Assembly: GCF_002949795.1 (NCBI RefSeq)
Contig: NZ_CP026692.1
Location: forward strand, 5,440,545-5,504,544
Source of the DNA: Nostoc sp. 'Lobaria pulmonaria (5183) cyanobiont'
GTDB taxonomy: Bacteria; Cyanobacteriota; Cyanobacteriia; Cyanobacteriales; Nostocaceae
Length of the DNA stretch: 64,000 nt
Reading direction: 5' to 3'
Under the pieces are notes generated by a model, which saw only the letters and a program-made list of their open reading frames with translations, did no database searches and was not told the origin of the DNA. This document shows, one piece after another, positions 1 through 9,151 of this stretch; positions within the stretch are counted from its first letter, which is position 1, and every line of letters starts with the position of its first letter. The translations under genes were made by a program, and so were the position numbers.

Positions 1-246
1 ATCAAAAACGAACCACTTCCAGGAAGAATTGGTTTGATTATTGAGGGCATCAAACCATCTGTAGAAAGGGTAAAGTTCAAAACGGGTGATAATATGCAAG
101 ATGCAGTTATAGCCAACATTCAGTATCAAACTGAAAAATTGCAAGAAAGCTCAACTATTTTAGCTAAATTGCTCCGTGAAGGTAAACTAAAAATTGTTGG
201 TGCTTGTTACGATATTGATACTGGTAAAGTCAACATTATTACTTGA
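1..246 (+). CDS. Beta-type carbonic anhydrase, C-terminal part (cut by window edge)
   Basis: The reading frame is open from the first base and ends with TGA at 244-246, giving the last 81 residues of a protein that starts before the window. The block KNEPLPGRIG, a run of helical residues, and the C-terminal VGACYDIDTGKV resemble the C-terminal half of beta-class carbonic anhydrases, where a strand of the form VGAxYDIxTGxV closes the fold. These enzymes interconvert CO2 and bicarbonate using a Cys/His-bound zinc; the zinc ligands would lie upstream and cannot be checked. The family call rests on this C-terminal pattern alone. It converges on mreD. Confidence 0.65.
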   Translation: MKNEPLPGRIGLIIEGIKPSVERVKFKTGDNMQDAVIANIQYQTEKLQESSTILAKLLREGKLKIVGACYDIDTGKVNIIT

Positions 247-687
247 ATATCTCACACTTTTTAAGTGTAGAATTCTTAGTTCGATGTTGATCTATGCTAA
301 TGCAAACGCACGAAAATTTAGAAAAAACTTAAAGCTTGTAATAAATAAACCCAGCAGGGACTATATAACAAGGCCGCCTGCCAGGAAGGTATAGTATATT
401 CTAGCCATGTTTGATTGGTTAGCGCTTATTTGTAAAAAATAATTGCGTATCCCTAAATACAATAACTAAATGCTTCGGAAAACACAGTTAAGAAAAGTTA
501 CTAAATAGGTTAATTTCCAATTAAAATTCAATACGCTGGGGTTAAGAGTTATTCACTGTAGTTTGAATCCATATTACCAGAGGTTGCCCAAATTCCATAA
601 TGATTTAGGTTACAGGGTACAGAAGATAATTTTTTTGACTGTCACCTGTAACCTGTAACTTTTCCCTTTCTTAACTTCTAACTCCCT
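247..687. other. Gene-free stretch between carbonic anhydrase and mreD
   Basis: AT-rich 441-bp spacer between two convergent genes. Apart from the inverted repeat at 609-659 I see no gene, tRNA or known repeat. Confidence 0.6.
609..659. terminator. Inverted repeat, probable bidirectional terminator
   Basis: Arms at 609-622 and 646-659 are reverse complements over 14 bp with one mismatch, around a loop of 23 bases containing a run of seven T. It lies between two convergent genes and just beyond the stop codon of mreD, so it could end transcription from either side. Confidence 0.5.
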
Positions 688-1308
688 TTACTGTTGCTCC
701 AACAATTTTATCCGCTGCCACCAAAGATTCAACGGATAATAGACCACAGGTGCCCACAGACTACTCAGAATGGCAGAAGCAAGAGCGACCCGCTGGTAAT
801 ATATCCAAATATCTGTCACCTTGCGCTCATTACCGAGCAAAGTTAATTGCAACCCAAAGATAGTTTCTGCCAAAACTGCCATAACAAAAACAATTACAGC
901 AATTGAAATAAAATCTTCTTCGATAAAACGCTGTTTTTGGAGCAGACCAGTTAAAACTCCCACTATCCCTAAACTGATGGCATGACTTGGATTAGGTGAT
1001 GTCATTGAATCTTGGAGTAGCCCGAGAACTATACCTGCCAATGCTCCGGCAAACACCGTGCGCTTTACACTCCAAGCTACCACCCAAATTAATAGCCAGT
1101 TAGGGCCAATTCCTAACAATTCCATACCTGGGAATCGGGTTGGTAATAATAGTAAACATAACAGTACAGAAATAGCCGTCACTATCCAACCAAACAACTG
1201 ACGTATACCGGGATGCCAACGAGCAAGCGGCTGGATTTGGAATTTCGATTTTCGCGCTGACGATTTTGGCTTTTTCTGCCTGCTACCACCAAATGCAGGA
1301 ATCTTCAT
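688..1308 (-). CDS. mreD: MreD-like rod-shape determining membrane protein
   Basis: Predicted 206-residue integral membrane protein. A basic N-terminal tail (about residues 1-35, rich in Lys/Arg/Gln) precedes several hydrophobic segments, including stretches near residues 37-53, 65-80 and 85-100. It is the third gene of a minus-strand mreB-mreC-mreD series, 25 bp behind mreC; MreD sequences diverge fast, so position is the main evidence. MreD anchors the MreBCD elongation complex in the cytoplasmic membrane. In filamentous cyanobacteria mreBCD sets cell shape. Confidence 0.85.
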   Translation of the reverse strand: MKIPAFGGSRQKKPKSSARKSKFQIQPLARWHPGIRQLFGWIVTAISVLLCLLLLPTRFPGMELLGIGPNWLLIWVVAWSVKRTVFAGALAGIVLGLLQDSMTSPNPSHAISLGIVGVLTGLLQKQRFIEEDFISIAVIVFVMAVLAETIFGLQLTLLGNERKVTDIWIYYQRVALASAILSSLWAPVVYYPLNLWWQRIKLLEQQ

Positions 1309-1333
1309 TTTTCTATGGATTTTTTCAAAGAAT

Positions 1334-2125
1334 TTACTTAGACTTTTGCGGCGCTTGATTTGCCGATTGGTTTTCTGGTTTGGGATAAACAGCTACCCAA
1401 TCGAGAGAGCGGATTGGTGGAAAAAGCTCAATTTTCGCCACTGATGCCGGAAGTTTCTTTAAATCCAGCGACTTAATTCGTCCTACTGCCAAACCGGAGG
1501 GAAATTTCTGACTGTAAGTAGATGTGGAAACTAAATCTCCTACTTTAACATTTGGAACTTTTTCATAAAACTCCAATACAGCTTCAGCAGAAGAATCTCC
1601 TCGTAAAACGCCTTTAGCTGCTGTGCGGCTAATCGATACACCCACTTGACTCTTGAGGTCACTGATTAACAACACGCGGCTAGTATTGGGAGTTACACTT
1701 TCCACCAAACCCACTAATCCGCCTTCTGCCTTGACTATGAAGCCTTCCTGAATCCCCGCATTCGCACCGCGATTCAGCGTAACTTGTTGCCACCACTGGT
1801 CAGCACTACGTCCTACCACCCGTGCTGGAATTGGTCGTGATGCCAGCGGCTCTTTTTCCACATAGCCTAATAAATCTTGTAACTTTGTCTTTTGACTTTC
1901 CAAATCTACTATACGGGTTTGCAATTCCATTATCCGGGCATCTCTAAGACGTTCTTCTGGAGTTGGTCCTGACTGCAATATCTCTAATGGACGGGTAATT
2001 GCCTGGTATGTCTCAAGCACTAGTTCACCTTGAGTCTGTCGCAATATCCAAGCACTACCAAGTACTAAAGCTAACAAGCCAATTTGCAACTCTTTACGAT
2101 CCCACCAACGCCGTATTGTCACCAT
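1334..2125 (-). CDS. mreC: Rod-shape determining protein MreC
   Basis: A 263-residue protein with a single N-terminal membrane segment (about residues 14-30), a coiled coil (about 55-90) and the beta-rich MreC core that follows. Conserved pieces include ARVVGRSADQWWQQVTLNRG and a GLVGLV segment. MreC sits on the outer face of the cytoplasmic membrane and links MreB filaments to peptidoglycan synthases. The C-terminal tail is rich in Pro, Asn and Gln. The gene lies 101 bp downstream of mreB, with a long hairpin between them. Confidence 0.93.
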   Translation of the reverse strand: MVTIRRWWDRKELQIGLLALVLGSAWILRQTQGELVLETYQAITRPLEILQSGPTPEERLRDARIMELQTRIVDLESQKTKLQDLLGYVEKEPLASRPIPARVVGRSADQWWQQVTLNRGANAGIQEGFIVKAEGGLVGLVESVTPNTSRVLLISDLKSQVGVSISRTAAKGVLRGDSSAEAVLEFYEKVPNVKVGDLVSTSTYSQKFPSGLAVGRIKSLDLKKLPASVAKIELFPPIRSLDWVAVYPKPENQSANQAPQKSK

Positions 2126-2153
2126 ATATACCTGAATGTACTTATATAAATTA

Positions 2154-2195
2154 AGTTCTACTTGGATTCTATTTATATAGAACCCAAATAGAACT
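2154..2195 (-). repeat. Long hairpin between mreB and mreC
   Basis: Arms at 2154-2172 and 2177-2195 pair over 19 bp with two mismatches around a 4-base loop. A further copy of the right-arm motif (AATAGAACTCAA) follows immediately. Within an operon such a structure could act as a partial terminator or an RNA processing or stability element that raises mreB over mreCD; that role is inferred. Confidence 0.6.
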
Positions 2196-2226
2196 CAAAT
2201 AGAACTCAATTCTGATATTTTTTTTG

Positions 2227-3270
2227 CTACATATTGCGAGAGCTTTCGGTAACAACTCGTTCCAACTGTTTAAAGTTTTCTAACACACGACCTGTTCCCA
2301 GCACAACACAGCTCAAAGGATCGGCAGCAATGTGGGTAATAATCCCTGTTTCATGGCTAATGAGGGTATCTATGCCTTTGAGCAAAGCACCGCCTCCAGC
2401 TAACATAATACCTCTGTCAATAATGTCTGCTGCCAGTTCTGGCGGTGTGCGTTCCAGTGTCCGCTTCACAGCTTCTATAATTACTGATAGCGGTTCCAAC
2501 ATACTTTCACGGATTTCCGGGCCTTTGATTGTTACAGTTCGCGGTAGACCAGAAAGCAGGTGTAAGCCTCGGACTTCCATCATGGCGTCATTATCATCAT
2601 TAGTCGGATAGGCAGAACCCATCCGAATCTTGATTTCCTCGGCAGTACGTTCACCAATGACTAAATTATGAACTTTCTTAATATACTGAACGATCGCATC
2701 AGTCAGTTCATCTCCCGCAATGCGTACTGATTCGCTGATTACCGTACCTTGAAGACTCAGCACTGCAACTTCTGTTGTCCCACCACCAATATCGATGATC
2801 ATGTTGCCAGTTGCTTCGGCAACAGGTAATCCTGCACCAATAGCCGCAGCTACAGGCTCATCAATTAAATAAACTTTTCTTGCTCCTGCTTGGTGAGCTG
2901 CATCCATAACAGCTCGCCTTTCTACTCCTGTGACCCCACTGGGAATACCAATGACAATCCGGGGTAAAATCAAAGATTTACCTTCATTTACACGCTGAAT
3001 AAAGCTTTTGAGCATCAGCTCAGCTATCTCAAAGTCAGCGATTACACCATCCCGCAAAGGGCGGAGGGCAATCACATTTCCCGGTGTGCGACCGAGCATT
3101 TTTTTGGCTTCTTCTCCTACTGCTAGTGCAACCTTTTCGTTGACATCGATCGCAACTACAGAAGGTTCTTGTAGTACAATACCTTTACCAGATACATACA
3201 CCAGGGTGTTTGCGGTACCGAGGTCGATACCCATATCCCATGAAGTGCGAAAGTTCCTAAAAATACCCAC
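2227..3270 (-). CDS. mreB: Actin-like rod-shape protein MreB
   Basis: A 347-residue actin-fold ATPase of normal MreB length. The phosphate-1 motif GIDLGTANTLVY lies near residue 15, the phosphate-2 motif MIIDIGGGTTEVAVLS near 156 and the adenosine motif LAGGGALLKG near 290. MreB polymerises under the cytoplasmic membrane and directs lateral wall synthesis together with MreC and MreD, encoded next. It is the first gene of the unit; its promoter should lie in the 337-bp region shared with the divergent ssb gene. Confidence 0.97.
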   Translation of the reverse strand: MGIFRNFRTSWDMGIDLGTANTLVYVSGKGIVLQEPSVVAIDVNEKVALAVGEEAKKMLGRTPGNVIALRPLRDGVIADFEIAELMLKSFIQRVNEGKSLILPRIVIGIPSGVTGVERRAVMDAAHQAGARKVYLIDEPVAAAIGAGLPVAEATGNMIIDIGGGTTEVAVLSLQGTVISESVRIAGDELTDAIVQYIKKVHNLVIGERTAEEIKIRMGSAYPTNDDNDAMMEVRGLHLLSGLPRTVTIKGPEIRESMLEPLSVIIEAVKRTLERTPPELAADIIDRGIMLAGGGALLKGIDTLISHETGIITHIAADPLSCVVLGTGRVLENFKQLERVVTESSRNM

Positions 3271-3607
3271 GCGTCTGTAAGCCCCCTATGTGCGATACTT
3301 CTTGACTACAACGGTAATAGTTAATCGTGCTTGATTCGATTATGTTTGTATCCTAAGTTGAGTAAACTAGACAATATTTTTATATGATTCCCAGAAATAT
3401 TTAGTATGTCTCAAGCACCGTACTTTTTGATATTCTCTGGTTAGATAAGTATATCCGTATATTTTTATGTGTTTACTCCAAATAGTGTGTATAAATTTTC
3501 AAGTCAATTATATTGTTAACTGTTTAACACATTATTTTCAAGTCTTTCACAATTCGCTATGATGAAAGTCAGAATTGCTAAGTACGTTTGTACTGAAAGG
3601 TAACGCG
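3271..3607. promoter_or_regulatory. Divergent promoter region between mreB and ssb
   Basis: AT-rich spacer between two divergent genes, so both promoters should lie here. On the plus strand TATGAT (3558-3563) is a good -10 candidate for ssb. No clear SOS-type operator or other binding site was recognised. Confidence 0.45.
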
Positions 3608-3970
3608 ATGAGTATCAATGTTGTCACCCTCATTGGTCGTGTAGGCGGCGACCCAGAGATTAAGTATTTTGAGTCTGGTAGTGTGAAGTGTAGATTAACA
3701 CTAGCTGTTAATCGTCGCACAAAAGAAGGTGAACATACCGACTGGTTTAATTTGGAACTATGGGGAAAAACGGCGGAGGTGGCAGGTAATTATGTACGGA
3801 AAGGCAAGCAAATTGCTGTCAAAGGTTCTTTGAAGTTTGACACATGGAGCGATCGCCAAACAGGAGCAAACCGATCATCCCCAGTTATCCAAGTAGATCA
3901 GCTGGATTTATTAGGCTCTAAGCGAGATGCAGAAGGCGGTACAGGAGATATGTCTTCAGAACATTTTTAA
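3608..3970 (+). CDS. ssb: Single-stranded DNA-binding protein
   Basis: A 120-residue OB-fold protein beginning MSINVVTLIGRVGGDPE, with the typical SSB features of a GRVGxDPE start, a WFNLELWGKTAEVA core and a VKGSLKFDTW strand. The frame is open further upstream, but ATG 3608 is preceded by GAAAGG at a suitable distance and gives the usual N terminus. The C terminus ends ...GDMSSEHF, so the acidic DDIPF-like tail of long bacterial SSBs is reduced; short SSBs of this kind are usual in cyanobacteria. It coats single-stranded DNA in replication, repair and recombination. Monocistronic, ended by the hairpin at 3991-4034. Confidence 0.95.
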   Translation: MSINVVTLIGRVGGDPEIKYFESGSVKCRLTLAVNRRTKEGEHTDWFNLELWGKTAEVAGNYVRKGKQIAVKGSLKFDTWSDRQTGANRSSPVIQVDQLDLLGSKRDAEGGTGDMSSEHF

Positions 3971-3990
3971 TTGGGCATTGGGCATTGATT

Positions 3991-4034
3991 ATTAGTGCTT
4001 TGTCTTTTATTAGAAGAAAGGACAAAGCACTAAT
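3991..4034. terminator. 18-bp hairpin terminator between ssb and the SIMPL gene
   Basis: Arms 3991-4008 and 4017-4034 are complementary over 18 bp with one G-T pair and an 8-base loop; the plus-strand arm ends in TTTT. The genes on both sides converge, so it probably serves both. GGGCATT heptads (3972-3986) lie just before it. Confidence 0.8.
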
Positions 4035-4043
4035 GACAAATGA

Positions 4044-4787
4044 CTAATAACTAATTTGTAGCGTCACCGATGCTTCTACTTCTTGTTCACCACCAACAAT
4101 CGGGGTAGAAGCATCAGCTGATTTCGCAGCCTCAGCCCGTAAAAACATTGGTGGTGGTGGAGGCGCACTAGCATTATTAACTTGAATGCTGACTATTTCT
4201 TTGGATTTAAAACCCAAGGCACTAAAAACGGCATCAGCTTGCTGCCGCGCGTCTTGAGTAGCTTCTTTTAATGCTTGCTTTTGAGCAGCTGCGATCGCTT
4301 GATCGTTGGCAACAAAACTAATGCCGTTAATTTGTGTCGCACCGGCTTTGACTGCATCATCCAATAATGTCCCAGCTTGCTCAACAGGAATTCTAAAACT
4401 TACAGTGTTATTGGCAGCATAGCCTGTAATCCGCTGCACATTATTGGTATAGCTGTAAACCGGGTTGAGACGGATACCAGTGGTTTGTAATTTTTCAACA
4501 TTTTTGCTCTTGAGAAATGCAACCACCGCAGATGACCTCTGAGCGGCTTCTTGTTGTACCTCTTGGGCTGTTTTCCCCTGAATCTCCACTCCTAAACTGA
4601 CTTGTGCCAGAGTTGTCGGAATTGTTTCGACTCCGCGACCACTGACACTAAGGGTTCGCCACAATTTATCTTTTTCTTGTGCAAATGCAGGTAGTACAAA
4701 AGTTGCACATAAAAGCATTGCTAAAGGCAGTATTTTCCACAAGTTTCCCGATGGAAACTGAGAACCGGGTAAAGCGGCTCTAGTCAT
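4044..4787 (-). CDS. SIMPL-domain (DUF541) secreted protein
   Basis: About 247 residues from ATG 4787, chosen because GAGGAG precedes it; the frame continues 28 codons upstream without a ribosome site. A hydrophobic stretch ending PAFAQ looks like a signal peptide. The mature part starts TLSVSGRG, the hallmark of SIMPL/DUF541 proteins, followed by the repeated helix-strand units of that family. A Pro run (APPPPPM) sits before the C-terminal strand. SIMPL proteins are exported proteins of mostly unknown function, some linked to stress tolerance. It stands alone between a convergent ssb and a divergent antiporter. Confidence 0.85.
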   Translation of the reverse strand: MTRAALPGSQFPSGNLWKILPLAMLLCATFVLPAFAQEKDKLWRTLSVSGRGVETIPTTLAQVSLGVEIQGKTAQEVQQEAAQRSSAVVAFLKSKNVEKLQTTGIRLNPVYSYTNNVQRITGYAANNTVSFRIPVEQAGTLLDDAVKAGATQINGISFVANDQAIAAAQKQALKEATQDARQQADAVFSALGFKSKEIVSIQVNNASAPPPPPMFLRAEAAKSADASTPIVGGEQEVEASVTLQISY

Positions 4788-5225
4788 AATATTTGCACTC
4801 CTCAAAGTATCCACAGATGTTTTGAATAAACGTATGTAGCAATCTTCTGGTGGTCGTTGAGAGTCAAACAATTTTGGATTTTAGATTTGCGATTTTGGAT
4901 TGACCCCGACCAGAAGGGTGCGGGGCATGAACCGAAATAATCTAAAATCTAAAATCTAAAATCTAAAATTGGTACGGTCAACAACCACCACAAGTTTTTC
5001 ACAACTCAAGTGCGATCGCCAGATACGATTTCTATGTTCTTACTTTGACACTGCGATCGTCAAAAGCGGAAATGGTTACATTTTTGGATAATAAAAAAAT
5101 ACACTAATACTGCACAGCGTAAATGAAACGTTTACACTGTATTCATTTTGAATTCAGATTATGTCTTTATATGATGTTTTTCAGAAACGCGTCAGAATCA
5201 AAGAGAAGGATTTTCAGAGAACCTA
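4788..5225. other. Divergent spacer with heptameric repeats
   Basis: Spacer upstream of both the SIMPL gene and the antiporter. It holds four perfect TCTAAAA heptads at 4941-4968 and related ATTTTGGATTTTAGATTT copies at 4872-4900, of the short tandem repeat class common in Nostoc. No gene is visible. Confidence 0.6.
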
Positions 5226-6704
5226 ATGCATTTGTTAGAACCAATCAACTTCTCTTTTCCGCTGCTGGCTGGCGCAACACAAGCCGCAGACAGTTCAATG
5301 GTAGTCGAAGCAGTGCTACTAAGCTTAGTAGTCATTTATCTCGCCAGCAAAGTTGGTGGAGAGTTATCAAACCAAGTGGGTTTGCCGCCTGTCTTAGGCG
5401 AACTCGTTGGCGGTGTGGTAGTTGGCATCTCTGTTTTCCATCTTTTAGTTTTTCCAGAAGGCGGCACAGACAGTTCTAATTCTTTGATTGTGTCCTTTCT
5501 TCAAACCACTGCTGGTTTAACGCCTGAAGCCACTCCAGCGGTGTTTGCAGCCCAGTCCGAGGTCATTTCCGTTTTGGCAGAATTGGGTGTGATTATTCTG
5601 CTGTTTGAAATCGGCTTGGAGTCGAATTTAAAAGATTTAATGGCAGTTGGTATCCAAGCCACTGTCGTCGCAGTCGTGGGGGTAGCAGTACCCTTTGCCG
5701 CGGGGACTGTGGGACTGATGACTTTGTTTGGTATTAGCGCTGTACCCGCAATTTTTGCCGGGGCGGCTTTGACTGCTACTAGTATTGGTATGACTTCCAA
5801 GGTGCTGTCAGAATTGGGGCGGCTCAATTCTAAAGAAGGGCAAATTATTTTGGGTGCTGCGGTAATTGATGACGTACTGGGAATCATCGTTTTAGCGGTA
5901 GTAGCTAGCCTAGCTAAAGACGGCGTGGTGGATGTCAGCAAAGTCATTTATTTGATTATTAGCGCCACTGGTTTTATTTTGGGAGCAATCCTACTAGGGA
6001 ATGTTTTCAATAAGTCCTTTGTAGCGATCGCTGATCAACTCAAAACACGTGGTGGACTGGTAATCCCAGCATTTATTTTTGCCTTTGCTATGGCATACTT
6101 TGCCGCCGTCATCCAGTTAGAAGCAATTCTGGGAGCTTTTGCAGCAGGTTTAGTCCTAGAAGAGACAGATAAGCGTAAAGAACTGCAAAAGCAAGTATCT
6201 CCCATTGCCGATATATTAGTGCCAATTTTCTTTGTGACTGTTGGGGCAAAAACTGATTTGGGAGTATTAAACCCAGCAATTCCCGACAATCGTGAAGGTC
6301 TAATTATGGCAACTTTCCTGATTACAGTAGCCATTCTCGGTAAAGTAATCACAGGCTTAAGCGTGTTTGGTCAACCGGGAATCAACCGTTTAGCGATCGG
6401 TGTGGGGATGATTCCCAGAGGCGAGGTTGGGTTAGTGTTTGCTGGTGTCGGCGCTGCCAGTGGCGCTCTCTCGAAACCATTAGGGGCAGCAATTATCATG
6501 ATGGTTATCTTGACAACCTTTTTAGCTCCTCCCTTGTTACGATTTGTATTTCCAGATCCAAAAACCGTGGACGAAAGCTCAGAGCAACTAATTTTAGACG
6601 GTTCCTCTGGGACTTCGTTGGTAATTGAACCACCTCAGTCAAGGGTGCCAGCATCAAATGACAGCGGTAATTTGGGAGTAACCCCAGATTCTGGCGATCG
6701 TTAA
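5226..6704 (+). CDS. Cation:proton antiporter (CPA2 family, NapA-like)
   Basis: A 492-residue membrane protein with about twelve hydrophobic segments. The run GAAVIDDVLGIIVLA near residue 215 holds the paired Asp residues that carry ions in CPA2 antiporters, and GMIPRGEVGLVFAGVG near 395 is the second signature of the family. QVGLPPVLGELVGGVVVG marks the first helices. It should exchange Na+ or K+ for protons across the plasma or thylakoid membrane. The hydrophilic C-terminal tail (from about residue 445) is short and carries no TrkA-N domain. The start is ATG 5226, with AGAGAA upstream. It appears to be transcribed alone. Confidence 0.9.
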   Translation: MHLLEPINFSFPLLAGATQAADSSMVVEAVLLSLVVIYLASKVGGELSNQVGLPPVLGELVGGVVVGISVFHLLVFPEGGTDSSNSLIVSFLQTTAGLTPEATPAVFAAQSEVISVLAELGVIILLFEIGLESNLKDLMAVGIQATVVAVVGVAVPFAAGTVGLMTLFGISAVPAIFAGAALTATSIGMTSKVLSELGRLNSKEGQIILGAAVIDDVLGIIVLAVVASLAKDGVVDVSKVIYLIISATGFILGAILLGNVFNKSFVAIADQLKTRGGLVIPAFIFAFAMAYFAAVIQLEAILGAFAAGLVLEETDKRKELQKQVSPIADILVPIFFVTVGAKTDLGVLNPAIPDNREGLIMATFLITVAILGKVITGLSVFGQPGINRLAIGVGMIPRGEVGLVFAGVGAASGALSKPLGAAIIMMVILTTFLAPPLLRFVFPDPKTVDESSEQLILDGSSGTSLVIEPPQSRVPASNDSGNLGVTPDSGDR

Positions 6705-7197
6705 TTATTGGGCATGGGGCATTGGGCATTGGGCATTGCTCTTTCTCTGCTCTGCTCCTCTGCTCCCTTGCTCCCAATTGTGCAGTGGAAACTTCTATTC
6801 TCAAATCTCCGTCCCATCTGATTGTAGAATAATCGTTTGTTTATAATTTCTTCCAGCATTCAGAATGTTACTTATTTCCAGTCTCCCTCGGCTTGTGAGC
6901 CTTTATCTAAATATTTTTCAGATAATTGGGGAGTAACACCCATAAATTTTGCTAGATCGTTTGACAGTAATGGGAATTATTTACTCAGTGCATCGATGGC
7001 AACAAAGAATAAACACTTATCAGTAAACAGCTATCAATTATCAGTTTTCTAGCTTTATTGGGAGTCAGAGTTTTCTACCTCTACAGGTAGAAGGTTTCGC
7101 ATGGGGATTTAAACTGAATTTGAAACCTGATAACTGATTTAAGTGTGTCTAAATTCCAGCTTAAAAATCAAAAAAGGGATTCAAAGGTCAAGTTGAG
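6705..7197. other. Gene-free stretch upstream of amiC1
   Basis: It starts with four ATTGGGC-type heptads (6707-6734) directly behind the antiporter stop. The rest is AT-rich and should contain the promoter of the first amidase gene. An open frame at 6837-7052 lacks a ribosome site and ends in repeat sequence, so it is not called. Confidence 0.55.
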
Positions 7198-7273
7198 GTG
7201 GTGATGGTGTGATGATTTACCAATGAGTTGAGATATTGACGGCTCCCATGAATGTGAATTAGGAGAAAGGACT
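7198..7273 (+). promoter_or_regulatory. Duplicated 5' leader of amiC1
   Basis: The 76 bases before the first amidase align without gaps to the 76 bases before the second (9586-9661), with most positions identical, including TTGACGGCTCCCAT and the ribosome site AGGAGAAA. The leader was duplicated with the gene. Its retention outside the coding part suggests a regulatory or translational role, which is inferred. Confidence 0.7.
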
Positions 7274-9151
7274 GTGAAATTACACTGGTTACTACCCAGC
7301 ACTATTGGAACTATCTTCATGCTATCGTCGCCAGCAATGGCCGCGAGACTTGAATCTTGGCGCTTTGATGCCAATCAAAACAGGCTGGAAATTAATACTG
7401 TGGGAGCAGTTCAACCCCAAGCACAATTAATTTTTAATCCAACTCGGCTGGTAATTGATTTGCCGGGAACTACATTTGGTCGTCCGCAGTTAACCCAACA
7501 GGTGGGTGGTGGAATTCGCTCAATCCGTGTTGGACAGTTTGATGCAGATACAACACGCATAGTTGTTGAACTGACTCCTGGTTACACTTTAGACCCCAAA
7601 CGAGTGCAATTTGTTGGTACATCTGGCGATCGCTGGACGGTGCAATTACCGAAGCCAGCAGTCGAAAAAGTAGCTTCATCTCCTAGAAGCGCGTACAGTG
7701 TAGTTACCCCAGACTCCGAACCTCAACCTAATATTTCAAGGGTTGCCACTACTACACGAGGGGCAACTCAAATTGAAAACTTACAAGTAACAGGCGATGG
7801 GTTGTTCATTCGTACCAGTGGTGGTAATCCTCCAATTCAGGTAATTCGCAGCCGCGATCGCGCTACCATCTTCGTAGATATCTCTGGTGCATCTTTATCA
7901 CCACGTCTGACGCAGCAGAGGAATATACCCGTTAACAAACATGGTATTAGCCGCGTCGAATTCACCTCATTGCAAACCCAACCTCCTGGTGTCCGCCTAA
8001 CTTTGCAAGTAGATAAAAATAGTCCCGATTGGCGAGCAACTAATAGTAACGATGGTGGTTTGATAGTTTTACCTAGTCGCGTTGTCAGATTGCCCAGAAG
8101 TAATAATTTAGACAATCAGTCAAATGCCGTTTCCTTTCCCAGTAGAACATCTGTCAATAACTCGCCAGCAACAATTGAGTCTGTGCAACTTGCCGATAAT
8201 GGCAAACAACTGCTAATTCGAGGCAACCAACCTTTATCTGCTACGGGAATCTGGGATAGATCCTCAGGTATCTTCCGCGTCACAATTACCAATGCCAAGT
8301 TAGCTACCAGAGTTACAGGGCCTACTTTTGCTCCCAATAGCCCGATTCTTCGGGTACGTCTGCAACCTCAAGCATCTAATACAGTGGTTGCTTTAATTCA
8401 ACCAGCAGGCGGAGTGCAACTTGGGCAACCCCAGCAAATCGGCGACCAGCTTTTGGTACCAATACAAGGTTCTCGGCGAGTTGTCACCCTCCCCGGAAGA
8501 CCTCCTTATGCTTTACCTGGGCTACCACCACCAAACCGTGGGCCATTCCCAGACTTAAACAATCCAAATCCTCAACCCATAATACAACCACAGCGCCGAG
8601 TTACCAATGGGCGAGTGGTAGTAATTATTGACCCCGGACATGGTGGTAAAGACTCAGGAGCGCTTGGCATTGGGGGGGCGCGTGAAAAAGATGTTATCTT
8701 GCCTATTGGTAAAAGGCTGGGTGAGATTTTGCAGCAACATGGTGTACAAGTGATTCTGACGCGGGATTCTGACTATTTTGTTACCCTTCCGGGACGGGTG
8801 CAATTAGCAGAGCGAGCTAATGCTGATGTGTTTGTAAGCATCCACGCAAATTCCGCAGGTGCAAGTCGTCCCGATGTTAATGGCTTGGAAGTATATTATT
8901 ACGACAGCGGTCTGGATTTAGCTCGCATTGTCCGCAGTAGCATTCTTCAAAGTATTAGTACTCTCAAAGACAGGGGAGTGCGGCGAGCCAGATTTTATGT
9001 CCTCAGAAAAAGTTCTATGCCCTCGATTCTCGTAGAAACGGGTTATATGACTGGGCGACAGGATATGGCTAGGCTCAGAACCTCAGCTTACCAAAATCAA
9101 ATGGCAGAAGCGATCGCTCGTGGCGTTCTTCAGTATCTCAAGAGAAGATAA
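7274..9151 (+). CDS. amiC1: N-acetylmuramoyl-L-alanine amidase AmiC (first copy)
   Basis: A 625-residue exported cell-wall amidase. A signal peptide (residues 1 to about 23, cleavage after AMA) is followed by an AMIN domain (about 25-125), a second AMIN-like region (about 160-400), a Pro-rich linker (about 405-440) and an Amidase_3 catalytic domain (about 445-620). Zinc and catalytic residues are visible in DPGHGGKDSG, the following Glu-containing REKD, SIHANS and LVETGYMTG. AmiC cleaves the peptide from muramic acid; in heterocystous cyanobacteria it drills the septal nanopore array needed for cell-cell communication. Start GTG with AGGAGAAAGG upstream. The amiC1/amiC2 names follow gene order in N. 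punctiforme as I recall it. Confidence 0.93.
   Translation: MKLHWLLPSTIGTIFMLSSPAMAARLESWRFDANQNRLEINTVGAVQPQAQLIFNPTRLVIDLPGTTFGRPQLTQQVGGGIRSIRVGQFDADTTRIVVELTPGYTLDPKRVQFVGTSGDRWTVQLPKPAVEKVASSPRSAYSVVTPDSEPQPNISRVATTTRGATQIENLQVTGDGLFIRTSGGNPPIQVIRSRDRATIFVDISGASLSPRLTQQRNIPVNKHGISRVEFTSLQTQPPGVRLTLQVDKNSPDWRATNSNDGGLIVLPSRVVRLPRSNNLDNQSNAVSFPSRTSVNNSPATIESVQLADNGKQLLIRGNQPLSATGIWDRSSGIFRVTITNAKLATRVTGPTFAPNSPILRVRLQPQASNTVVALIQPAGGVQLGQPQQIGDQLLVPIQGSRRVVTLPGRPPYALPGLPPPNRGPFPDLNNPNPQPIIQPQRRVTNGRVVVIIDPGHGGKDSGALGIGGAREKDVILPIGKRLGEILQQHGVQVILTRDSDYFVTLPGRVQLAERANADVFVSIHANSAGASRPDVNGLEVYYYDSGLDLARIVRSSILQSISTLKDRGVRRARFYVLRKSSMPSILVETGYMTGRQDMARLRTSAYQNQMAEAIARGVLQYLKRR

Noticed and set aside
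5501..5947. 148-codon minus-strand frame inside the antiporter gene
   Set aside because: Shadow of the antiporter coding sequence; low-complexity Ala/Thr/Ile composition.
6837..7052. 71-codon open frame between the antiporter and amiC1
   Set aside because: TTG start without ribosome site and an end made of a common TAAACAGCTATCAATTATCAG repeat.
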